A DNA stretch of 6,220 bases from Legionellales bacterium UBA4722 (GTDB lineage Bacteria; Pseudomonadota; Gammaproteobacteria; DSM-16500). The stretch lies in the NCBI GenBank assembly GCA_002404295.1, contig DHJK01000040.1, positions 1 through 6,220 of the forward strand, read 5' to 3'. The notes beneath the pieces are model-generated. The model ran no database searches and was not told where the DNA came from. It was given only the letters and a program-made list of their open reading frames with translations. Shown here piece after piece: positions 1-5,270 of the stretch. A program made the position numbers and the translations under genes. Positions within the stretch are counted from its first letter, which is position 1. Each line of letters opens with the position of its first letter.

Positions 1-30
1 CATCAAAATCTATTGTAGTATATTTTCTTA

Positions 31-52
31 TATAATCTATTCAGTAAGGGAG
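31..52 (+). promoter_or_regulatory. Candidate -10 element and ribosome binding site of the transglycosylase gene
   Basis: An exact TATAAT lies at 31-36, which would start a transcript near 43. No good -35 hexamer is found 16-18 bases upstream, so the promoter may be weak or need an activator. AAGGGAG at 46-52 is a strong Shine-Dalgarno sequence six bases before the ATG at 59. Confidence 0.45.
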
Positions 53-58
53 AAAACA

Positions 59-802
59 ATGGAAGTTAAAGATAAAAAAATCACAAATGATTCGAGCATG
101 AGAGTGCATCCATGGCGAAGATGTGGAGCAGGAAAACATTTAGTTCGAGAGCATGTTGTTTACGCTCATCCAAGCAAAATACACTCTGATGGTGAGAATG
201 CAATTTGGCATGAGCACTGCGCAAAAAACCCACTTCGAAAAGATGAACTGTCTTATGCTGAAGTTGAACATATTAGTAATTCTCATTTTTCTGGATTAGA
301 AGGGCCACCAGCAGCGGGAAAGTTGACAAAGAAATTTCCTAATGCGGATGAATATGACAAAGAAATTCGGGGATGGGTTAGCTATTGGAATGATATATTT
401 AAATTGGACGATCCCCTTGATCCTAATGCGGTAAAAGCACTTATTGCAACAGAGTCTGGTTTCAGACCAGAACCAAAAGAACATAAAAATGTCTATGGGT
501 TAATGCAAGTTACTGGAGTAACTCATCAGTATCTTGACGGCATGAAGAATGAATTACGAGATCATCTTGTTCGTGTTTCTACAGCAGAGTTGTTAAATCC
601 TTCAGCTAATATTTGTGCGGGCGTTCGGTGGCTTTTTAGGAAAAAAGAAACTGCTGCGGCACTCTTAAAGCGTACAGCAACATGGGAAGAGACGGTGGAG
701 GATTATAAAGCAATCTTAGCTTTGAGAGTCCATGAAAAACCATATAATCCAAAGCCCATGAATGATTTTCGTGAGTATTACACTATATTGCAGGATAAAT
801 GA
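59..802 (+). CDS. Lytic transglycosylase (SLT-fold) domain protein with a Cys/His-rich N-terminal domain
   Basis: Predicted to cleave the glycan strands of peptidoglycan between MurNAc and GlcNAc. The C-terminal half (about residues 118-222 of 247) has the soluble lytic transglycosylase signature: ATESGF at 130-135 with likely catalytic Glu132, then GLMQVT at 147-152, and NPSANICAG at 180-188 leading into the late helices. Residues about 17-76 form a separate region rich in Cys and His (C22, H31, H37, H42, and HEHC at 51-54) that could bind a metal; its function is unknown to me. There is no signal peptide or membrane segment, so export would need a phage holin or a secretion machine. The ATG at 59 is supported by AAGGGAG six bases upstream. 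The next gene starts one base after the stop, so the two are almost certainly translated together. The domain call is firm; the biological role (effector, phage endolysin or other) is open. Confidence 0.82.
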   Translation: MEVKDKKITNDSSMRVHPWRRCGAGKHLVREHVVYAHPSKIHSDGENAIWHEHCAKNPLRKDELSYAEVEHISNSHFSGLEGPPAAGKLTKKFPNADEYDKEIRGWVSYWNDIFKLDDPLDPNAVKALIATESGFRPEPKEHKNVYGLMQVTGVTHQYLDGMKNELRDHLVRVSTAELLNPSANICAGVRWLFRKKETAAALLKRTATWEETVEDYKAILALRVHEKPYNPKPMNDFREYYTILQDK

Positions 803-803
803 A

Positions 804-1385
804 ATGAAGCTGTTGTGCTGCTTGATTCTTTTTTCGCTACTTGCCATGTTTTTCAATGCGTGGAGTATTGCTCCTGCTGTTAAACAACAATATCCTAATA
901 GACTTTTGACAGAAGATTATGGCATTTTGAATGAAAATGATTTGGCTACGTATGTTGGAAGAGTAAATTCAGCGCCTTTTTCAGAGAAAACTAGCCATGG
1001 ATTTGACTATTGGCAATGTTTTCCCCGTGATCAAGTCTCGGTGAAATTTGAAGATTTAGGGTATTCAACAGAAGATCATGGCTGGACTGATACGCTTGCA
1101 AATATGGAATTTTCAATTTGGATAAAAAAAGGCGTATTTCACGAGTATGCTATGCGTAGGGTCTGGCTGGTTAAAGACTCAATCAAAGATTTCAATCATT
1201 GGCATAAATTAATGAAAGGCGAGAAATACATTTGTTTAAATGGCTATTTTGTTAGCCGTGAAGAGGAAATGAGGCAAGGAAAAAAAGTAATAGTGTACGG
1301 CTGGATTTTTGATAAAATTAAAACAAAAAAAGGGTGCGCTGCTTATTTTGATGGTGATTGTGATGAGAAAAAAAAATTATTTTAA
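804..1385 (+). CDS. Secreted or periplasmic protein of unknown function, partner of the transglycosylase
   Basis: I do not recognise this family. The 193-residue product begins with a typical signal sequence: Lys2, then a hydrophobic core at about 3-18, with plausible cleavage after AWS (21) or APA (25). The mature part holds four cysteines (C71, C144, C178, C185), which fits disulfide bonding outside the cytoplasm, and is rich in Trp, Tyr and Phe. A longer reading from an ATG at 762 is possible. The ATG at 804 is preferred because the signal sequence starts there, AGGA at 792-795 is a fitting ribosome binding site, and it lies one base after the upstream stop. Tight coupling to a peptidoglycan-cutting enzyme that lacks its own signal peptide suggests a periplasmic partner such as an immunity or inhibitor protein, or a lysis accessory protein. 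That is inference from context only. Confidence 0.75.
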   Translation: MKLLCCLILFSLLAMFFNAWSIAPAVKQQYPNRLLTEDYGILNENDLATYVGRVNSAPFSEKTSHGFDYWQCFPRDQVSVKFEDLGYSTEDHGWTDTLANMEFSIWIKKGVFHEYAMRRVWLVKDSIKDFNHWHKLMKGEKYICLNGYFVSREEEMRQGKKVIVYGWIFDKIKTKKGCAAYFDGDCDEKKKLF

Positions 1386-1408
1386 CAAAAAGTAAGTATT
1401 TCGTTTTG

Positions 1409-1559
1409 GTGAAGATTCGGGTTTATATTAAGTGAGCTAGTCAATGAATTAAAATGGCGAGATGAAGTTTCAAAAAAATTCAAGCACGAAATAGATAGAG
1501 CAGTGTATATAGTGATTGGGATGGTCATAGGTGGGGTATTGATACATCTTCTGCGATAG
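1409..1559 (+). pseudogene. Broken small membrane protein, possibly holin or XhlA-like
   Basis: From 1413 to the TAG at 1557-1559 a + strand frame encodes a charged, probably helical segment with KWRDEVSKKFKHEIDRA, followed by a hydrophobic segment YIVIGMVIGGVLIHLL and a final Arg. This helix-then-one-membrane-span layout near the C terminus is typical of small phage holin-like or hemolysin XhlA-like proteins. The frame has no ATG, GTG or TTG before the membrane segment and is preceded by a TGA at 1410-1412. A GTG at 1409 opens another frame (MKIRVYIK) that stops at 1433-1435; a single frame change near 1428 would join the two. I therefore call it a probable frameshifted or 5'-truncated gene. 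A non-standard start codon is the alternative. It is 23 bases after the previous gene and may once have been the third gene of that unit. Confidence 0.4.
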
Positions 1560-1643
1560 TTAGACATGAAGGCTTATGAGTTTGCTGAATACAGCATGAA
1601 AAAGATTAGAGAGTTGAAATTGATTTAAATTTGAAAAAGCCGT

Positions 1644-1681
1644 TAGCGGCCACTAACTTTGTGATAAAATGCCGCTATTTT
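1644..1681 (+). terminator. Weak terminator-like inverted repeat
   Basis: TAGCGGC at 1644-1650 is the exact reverse complement of GCCGCTA at 1671-1677, followed by TTTTCT. The 20-base loop is long for an intrinsic terminator and the T run is short, so efficiency is doubtful. Its place between the first module and the control region of the next gene fits a terminator role. Confidence 0.35.
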
Positions 1682-1709
1682 CTATAATAAACACAAAATA
1701 TAAATAAAC

Positions 1710-1723
1710 TTGATCTTTATCAA
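1710..1723 (+). promoter_or_regulatory. Exact FNR/ANR-type binding site consensus
   Basis: TTGATCTTTATCAA matches the FNR consensus TTGAT-N4-ATCAA at all ten fixed positions. It is centred about 100 bases upstream of the ATG at 1816. Measured from the start predicted by the TATAAT at 1791-1796 (near 1803), the centre lies at about -86, which is not one of the usual activator spacings. A Crp/Fnr-family regulator is the natural candidate ligand, but AT-rich DNA raises the chance of coincidence. Confidence 0.4.
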
Positions 1724-1750
1724 TCAGTTATAAAACATTATATTGAAGAA

Positions 1751-1807
1751 ATATTGAGGCTATTTTGAGGCAATATAGAAAGAGTTAAGGTATAATAAGG
1801 GTGGAGG
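1751..1807 (+). promoter_or_regulatory. Promoter and repeat region of the antitoxin-like gene
   Basis: An exact TATAAT lies at 1791-1796. Upstream, TTGAGGC occurs twice (1754-1760 and 1765-1771), 11 bases apart, about one helical turn. ATATTG at 1751-1756 and CAATAT at 1771-1776 form an inverted repeat around them. The second TTGAGG would make a -35 only with a poor 20-base spacer. The predicted transcript start near 1803 falls at the GGAGG ribosome binding site (1803-1807), giving a very short leader. Binding of the encoded DNA-binding-type protein to these repeats is plausible. Confidence 0.4.
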
Positions 1808-1815
1808 TATCAGCA

Positions 1816-2205
1816 ATGACTACAAATTTAGCTACAAATGACTTTTTAAACACTGTTCCAAAGCATAATTATTTGCACCTTCTTGATGGGAATATGCCTA
1901 AAAACGTCGTAGAGTTTCTTGAGCTTGATAGGTATGAAGTAGCAAAAGCTATGGGGCTCAATAAGACGCAGGTTAGATTTGATGAGCAAATAAGAAAAGA
2001 CCTTAAAGGGCGCCTTGAAGAAATTGCAATAATCTGTGAATTAATGGCTGGTTATTTTGACGGAGATATAGCAAAAACAGCCTTATGGTTTCGTGTTAAA
2101 AATCCTGCATTAGGAGGTATATCTCCTCGAGATATGATTCGTTATGGGCGCTATAAAAAATTAGAGTTATTTATTAGAAATGCATTGGCAGGAATACATC
2201 CATAA
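1816..2205 (+). CDS. MbcA/ParS/Xre-type antitoxin-like protein, no partner toxin
   Basis: This 129-residue protein fits the MbcA/ParS/Xre antitoxin group (COG5642/DUF2384). In that group an N-terminal helix-turn-helix binds the operator and a C-terminal domain covers a RES-type toxin. The C-terminal signature is clear: helices from about 66, then TALWFRVKNPALGG at 88-101 followed by SPRDMIRYGRYKKLELFI to 120. The DNA-binding part, about residues 30-62, is less typical. The ATG at 1816 is chosen over a GTG at 1801 because GGAGG at 1803-1807 sits eight bases before it and would otherwise be inside the gene. No RES-type toxin gene lies on either side. The next gene starts 88 bases on with its own promoter and is unrelated to known toxins of this type. 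It may be an orphan antitoxin or a stand-alone regulator. Confidence 0.68.
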   Translation: MTTNLATNDFLNTVPKHNYLHLLDGNMPKNVVEFLELDRYEVAKAMGLNKTQVRFDEQIRKDLKGRLEEIAIICELMAGYFDGDIAKTALWFRVKNPALGGISPRDMIRYGRYKKLELFIRNALAGIHP

Positions 2206-2237
2206 TAATGAATCCTCAAGACCATAAAATATTTTTT

Positions 2238-2287
2238 TTGTGATACAGTAGTGCCGAGTCTAATAATCTAATAAGAAGTATAGGAAG
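2238..2287 (+). promoter_or_regulatory. Candidate promoter and ribosome binding site of the 303-residue protein gene
   Basis: TTGTGA at 2238-2243 and AATAAT at 2262-2267 are separated by 18 bases, matching the sigma-70 hexamers at four and five of six positions. AGGAAG at 2282-2287 is a good Shine-Dalgarno sequence six bases before the ATG at 2294. This supports transcription independent of the antitoxin-like gene. Confidence 0.45.
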
Positions 2288-2293
2288 AAACCC

Positions 2294-3205
2294 ATGCCAA
2301 AAAAAGCAGCATTCAAAATCGCATATGATGGTGAGGCTCTGCGAGACCACTCCATGGATGTGAGAGATTTAGCCCCTGCGCTTCTTTCTTTGGGCAAATT
2401 ATTTGACGCCGCGAATTTAATTATAAATGGCGATAAGGTTACGATTAATCTACAGGTGAAAGCTCATTCGGCTGGGTCATTTGAAGTGGCTTTAGAGTTA
2501 TATCAATCCTTTGGTGCTCAAGTCTCTCATTTTCTTGCGGGTGATTTTGTAACCTCAGTGCTAAATCTTAAGGAATTGGTTGTTGGAGGTGGTGTAGGTA
2601 TTTTTTATCTAATAAAAAAATTAAAAGGGAAAAACCCGGATAGAATTGTGCATCTAAATAATGGCATGGTGTCGCTAGAGCTAAAAGGCGAGACTATTGT
2701 GGTGCCTGTAAATCTACTTAGATTGTATCAGGATGTGGCGGTAAGAATTGCTGCTGAAGAGGTTTTAAGACCGCTTCATCACGATAAAATTGATAAGTTT
2801 ATTATCAAGGATAACGGCGAAGTAATAGAAGAAATCACGAAAACAGATGTTGATTATTTCACGCTGCCTGAAATTCGAGACGAAATAATTAATGAGAGCA
2901 CTCACGAAGCTGCTTACTCTATCGTTGCTTTAGCATTCAAGGATGATAATAAATGGCGGTTACATGATGGTAATTCAACTATTAACGTTCAAATGAAGGA
3001 TGATGTTTTTAGAAGAAAAGTAGAAGAGAATCTTGTCTCTTTTTCAAAAGGCGATATATTGAGATGTCGCATTAAAGCAATACAGTGGCGGGCTGATAGT
3101 GGGCTGAAAACGGAATATGAAGTGCTTGAAGTTATTGAGCATATACCAGCAGCTAGGCAAATGCTGTTGTTTAAGGATGATGATAGTTTTTATAAGCAGC
3201 AATAG
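2294..3205 (+). CDS. Conserved-looking protein of unknown function with a glycine-rich hydrophobic segment
   Basis: I cannot assign a function or a domain name. The layout resembles conserved hypothetical proteins that I recall from diverse bacteria, but I cannot verify this. The N-terminal region (1-90) includes YDGEALRDHSMDVRDLAPAL at 11-30, then alternating polar and hydrophobic residues suggesting strands (VTINLQVKAHSAGSFEVALEL, 49-69). Residues 95-107 (LVVGGGVGIFYLI), flanked by LKE and KKLKGK, form one short hydrophobic stretch that might cross or insert into a membrane. The C-terminal half has motifs FKDDNKWRLHDG at 215-226, FSKGDILRCRI at 250-260 and LKTEYEVLEVIEH at 271-283, which look like a compact beta domain. 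No signal peptide or known catalytic motif is seen. The ATG start has AGGAAG six bases before it. It lies between two lone antitoxin-like genes, with its own promoter and 147 bases before the next gene. Confidence 0.7.
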   Translation: MPKKAAFKIAYDGEALRDHSMDVRDLAPALLSLGKLFDAANLIINGDKVTINLQVKAHSAGSFEVALELYQSFGAQVSHFLAGDFVTSVLNLKELVVGGGVGIFYLIKKLKGKNPDRIVHLNNGMVSLELKGETIVVPVNLLRLYQDVAVRIAAEEVLRPLHHDKIDKFIIKDNGEVIEEITKTDVDYFTLPEIRDEIINESTHEAAYSIVALAFKDDNKWRLHDGNSTINVQMKDDVFRRKVEENLVSFSKGDILRCRIKAIQWRADSGLKTEYEVLEVIEHIPAARQMLLFKDDDSFYKQQ

Positions 3206-3258
3206 CAGGTTCTAACAAGCCAATTAAAGTTTAAAAAAATATATAAATCAGTTGATTA

Positions 3259-3286
3259 TGATTGCGCAGCAGCTGCTGCGTAATTA
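3259..3286. repeat. Perfect palindrome with hairpin potential upstream of higA
   Basis: CGCAGCAGCTGCTGCG at 3265-3280 is a perfect 16-base palindrome. Counting G-T pairs, the arms extend outward to 3259 and 3286, giving a 12-pair stem with an AGCT loop as RNA. It stands out as GC-rich in AT-rich surroundings. No T run follows, only AGGTTAGGTT (two copies of AGGTT at 3286-3295), so it is not a standard terminator. It could terminate or stabilise the upstream transcript, or be a protein-binding operator for higA, whose ATG is 67 bases on. Confidence 0.5.
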
Positions 3287-3352
3287 GGTTAGGTTAAGAT
3301 TCAGCCCATATAGCATGAAAAAGAATTAGGATGCACTTTGGAAGAATAAGAT

Positions 3353-3790
3353 ATGAATACAGTATTAAAAAACACAATTGAACATTGGGGTCATCTTTTC
3401 CCTTACACGCATATTCCTCGTAATGAATCTGAATATGAAAAATTATTAAACTTTGTAGAGAAGCTTATGCAGGTTTCGCGACATACGAAAGATGAGCGTG
3501 TAACAAGTCTTCTAAGATTAATTGCAAAAAATATAGAGGAATATGAAATCTGTCGTTTTTCAACAAAACAAGTGTCTCCGTTGGAAATGTTTGAGTTTCT
3601 CATGGAAGAGCACAACCTTGGTCAGGGTGACTTACCAGAAATTGGCAGCCAATCTCTTGTATCTAAAATTTTAAGCGGCGAAAGACAATTAACGGTTGAA
3701 CATATTCAAAAATTATCAAAACGATTTAGTGTTTCATCGTCAGTCTTCATTGAAGTCGGGGAAGATTGCAAAAGAATTGCAATGAGATAA
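3353..3790 (+). CDS. higA: HigA-family antitoxin, orphan
   Basis: The 145-residue protein follows the E. coli HigA (YgjM) pattern along its length (that protein is about 138 residues). An N-terminal helical part (1-70) carries NESEYEKLLNFVEKLM at 24-39. A C-terminal XRE-type helix-turn-helix (about 87-135) carries DLPEIGSQSLVSKILSGERQ at 93-112, then EHIQKLSKRFSVSSSVFIEV at 116-135. In known systems HigA neutralises HigB, a ribosome-dependent mRNA endonuclease normally encoded just upstream, and represses the shared promoter. Here the 147 bases upstream are too short for higB and hold no trace of one, and no toxin follows. It is thus a lone antitoxin that may act as a regulator or neutralise a toxin encoded elsewhere. 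GGAAG at 3340-3344, eight bases before the ATG, supports the start. Confidence 0.85.
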   Translation: MNTVLKNTIEHWGHLFPYTHIPRNESEYEKLLNFVEKLMQVSRHTKDERVTSLLRLIAKNIEEYEICRFSTKQVSPLEMFEFLMEEHNLGQGDLPEIGSQSLVSKILSGERQLTVEHIQKLSKRFSVSSSVFIEVGEDCKRIAMR

Positions 3791-4117
3791 TAAGCTATAA
3801 AATTATTGTAATTATTCGGCGATTTCCACCGCTCCAATTATGCACAGAATAAAAACTCAAGCGTATTAACCTCAATCTACTTGTTTTGAAATAAAGGGGT
3901 ATAACCATTGGATTCAGGTTTTCGTCGGAAAATGCGGAAGAGTCAAAAGAAAGAATTAAAAGTGTCTGTAAATAGATTAGATAAGAATCAATAGGATATA
4001 TTCGTTTCATTACTGTTTTGCCATTTCTCTTCCTGTTGCTTCGAAATAAAATGTTACAATGTTAGGCATGGCAAATCAAGAACCCAGAAGTAGTAAATTA
4101 CTCAGCGGAGGTGATTC
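3791..4117 (+). other. Gap of 327 bases without a convincing gene
   Basis: The first half has only AT-rich sequence with a repeated AATTAT. A decayed palindromic repeat lies at about 3907-3937. A TTG-started frame from 3908 to 3994 (28 residues, very basic) has AAAGGGG eight bases upstream, but its coding pattern is explained by the repeat. A reverse-strand frame at 3795-4010 has no recognisable product. The last 60 bases hold a TACAAT -10-like element (4055-4060) and the leader of the lipoprotein gene. Confidence 0.5.
3907..3937. repeat. Probable decayed copy of an interspersed palindromic repeat
   Basis: ATTGGATTCAGG... resembles the dispersed short repeat of many proteobacteria that reads roughly TGGATTC-CGG-CTTTCG-CCG-GAATGA. 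A partial hairpin remains: arm 3913-3919 pairs with 3924-3930 with one A-G mismatch and two G-T pairs around a TTTC loop. One reading frame gives LDSGFRRK, near the LDSGFRRND peptide that intact copies encode. Recognition is from memory of such repeats; copy number in this genome is unknown. Confidence 0.3.
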
Positions 4118-4121
4118 ATGA
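4068..4121 (+). CDS. Possible 17-residue leader peptide overlapping the lipoprotein start
   Basis: An ATG at 4068 opens a 17-codon frame (MANQEPRSSKLLSGGDS) whose TGA at 4119-4121 overlaps the lipoprotein ATG as ATGA, the classic layout for translational coupling. The upstream TACAAT at 4055-4060 would start transcription near 4067-4068, so the frame would have almost no leader. It has no clear ribosome binding site, and the GGAGGTGA that serves the lipoprotein is inside it. It may be chance. Confidence 0.2.
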   Translation: MANQEPRSSKLLSGGDS

Positions 4122-4402
4122 AAAAACTCATTATAATGTTATGTTGTCTACTGGTAACTAGCTGTGCCACAGTTAGCAAAACATACACGGCTAGTGGCGA
4201 AGAAGCATACAGCTTAAATTGTTCAGGTACGGCTCGTGGCTGGGACAAATGCTTGAAAGCCGCTGGAGACCTCTGTGGTGCTAAAGGCTATAAAATTTTA
4301 GATAGGTCTAGTGAAGATACCGCAACTGCCTCGCTCACATCGAGCGGGTTTTTTGCATCTAAGTCGAATGAAAGAAGTATGTTAGTCTCATGTGAAAAAT
4401 AG
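4118..4402 (+). CDS. Small lipoprotein of unknown function
   Basis: The 94-residue product starts with a clear lipoprotein signal: Lys2-Lys3, hydrophobic core 4-12, and lipobox VTSC at 13-16, so Cys16 would be lipidated and become the mature N terminus. The next residue is Ala, not Asp, which favours sorting to the outer membrane. The mature part has four further cysteines (in LNCSG, DKCLKAAGDLC and the final SCEK), enough for two disulfides, and a GTARGWDKCLKAAGDLCGAKGY core, an arrangement that looks like a small conserved envelope lipoprotein domain. I cannot name the family. The start is fixed by an ideal GGAGGTGA at 4107-4114. The stop is 28 bases before the protease start with no terminator between, so the two are probably one transcript. 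Confidence 0.8.
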   Translation: MKKLIIMLCCLLVTSCATVSKTYTASGEEAYSLNCSGTARGWDKCLKAAGDLCGAKGYKILDRSSEDTATASLTSSGFFASKSNERSMLVSCEK

Positions 4403-4430
4403 TTAATTTGTATAAGTGGAGAGGACTGCT

Positions 4431-5270
4431 TTGCCAAGAATATCTGATGAGTTGCTTAACTCAGTTATATATATTTACAAAACAGGCCAAGATGCAGAAG
4501 TGGGAACGCAAAGCGGCGGCACAGGCTTTTTGGTCTCTGTTCCTTCAAAAACAGATGACAAAAAATCTTTTGGCTACATTGTAACTAATAAGCATGTTAT
4601 CGATAAAGCGGGTGGTACTCCCACCGTAAGGTTTACCGATTTAAAAGGCAACGTAAGTATAGTAAGTAGTATGCAGTCTGACTGGGCTTGCCATCTTGAT
4701 GGCGATGACGTAGCGATAATTGCTATTAAGGGTGAATATCTAGAACAAATCCGACATTGCTGTATTCCTGTAAGTCTCTTTTTATCCCGGGAAATTATTA
4801 ATATAAATGATGTGGGTCCGGGTGATGATGTGTTTACCATAGGTAGGTTTATTCAGCATGATGGTAAACAAAAAAATACCCCCGTTGTAATGTTTGGTAA
4901 TATCAGCATGATGCCAAATGAAAAGGTTAGAATTAGCACCGCTGATTCTCAAATGCATGACCAAGACGCATTTCTTGTAGAGACGCATTCTCTTAGTGGC
5001 TTTAGTGGCTCGCCAGTTTTTCTTAATCGAATTCTTAATAATGAAAATGCTGAGCAACGTACCCCATGGTTATTGGGCTTGGATTGTTCGCATATGAGTA
5101 TGCATCTAAAAATAAAGAAAAAGTGTACTGATGGAAAATATGATAATGTCGTTGAAAATTATTACTCAGAAAATAATTCAGGACACATGGTTGTTGTGCC
5201 GGCATGGAAAATACTCGAGATTCTTTTTGCGGGTAAGATAGCAGATGATAGACGGGACGCAGGAGGGTAA
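4431..5270 (+). CDS. Trypsin-like serine protease, cytoplasmic
   Basis: A serine endopeptidase of the trypsin fold (trypsin_2/S1-like). The triad is visible, numbered from the TTG start: His55 in VTNKHVID, Asp93 in GDDVAII and Ser192 in GFSGSPVF. The GGTGFLV strand at 29-35 leads into the His motif as usual. About 80 residues follow the catalytic Ser, with no PDZ or membrane domain, for a total of 279. There is no signal peptide, which is unusual next to an exported lipoprotein and suggests a cytoplasmic target such as a regulator, toxin or phage protein. A GTG at 4416 gives five more residues but has no ribosome binding site. GGAGAGG at 4418-4424 lies six bases before TTG at 4431 and decides the start; a TTG start implies low basal expression. 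It closely follows the lipoprotein gene, likely in the same transcript. The substrate is unknown. Confidence 0.82.
   Translation: MPRISDELLNSVIYIYKTGQDAEVGTQSGGTGFLVSVPSKTDDKKSFGYIVTNKHVIDKAGGTPTVRFTDLKGNVSIVSSMQSDWACHLDGDDVAIIAIKGEYLEQIRHCCIPVSLFLSREIININDVGPGDDVFTIGRFIQHDGKQKNTPVVMFGNISMMPNEKVRISTADSQMHDQDAFLVETHSLSGFSGSPVFLNRILNNENAEQRTPWLLGLDCSHMSMHLKIKKKCTDGKYDNVVENYYSENNSGHMVVVPAWKILEILFAGKIADDRRDAGG

Larger units (their letters stand above)
1386..1815 (+). other. Gap of 430 bases with gene debris and control elements
   Basis: This stretch holds no intact gene of convincing size. In order it contains a start-less small membrane protein frame (to 1559), a 20-codon open frame from the ATG at 1566 to the TAA at 1626-1628 with no recognisable product, a weak terminator-like inverted repeat at 1644-1681, an FNR-type palindrome at 1710-1723, and the promoter region of the next gene at 1751-1807. 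The reverse strand is open over 1382-1567, but its predicted peptide looks like a shadow of the + strand frame. Confidence 0.55.

Noticed and set aside
1566..1628. 20-residue frame MKAYEFAEYSMKKIRELKLI
   Set aside because: Too short, with no clear ribosome binding site and no recognisable product.
3208..3295. Integron attC-like layout: TTCTAAC at 3208-3214 and GTTAGGT at 3289-3295 with AATTA/TAATT inside
   Set aside because: The left core does not fit RYYYAAC, the two cores are not fully complementary, the internal palindrome breaks the expected single fold, and other gaps lack matching sites. GTTAGGC at 4061-4067 also has no partner.
1593..3323. AGCATGAAAAAG occurs at both 1593-1604 and 3312-3323
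   Set aside because: Only 12 bases are identical in AT-rich DNA and the flanks diverge; not enough for a repeat family.
3908..3994. TTG-started 28-residue basic open frame with an AAAGGGG site upstream
   Set aside because: Its coding look is better explained by the decayed palindromic repeat; no homology is recognised.
3795..4010. 71-residue open frame on the - strand
   Set aside because: No plausible ribosome binding site or recognisable domain, and it spans the decayed repeat.
4574..5057. Two open frames on the - strand within the protease gene
   Set aside because: They lie opposite a gene with an intact catalytic triad and give compositions typical of antisense shadows.
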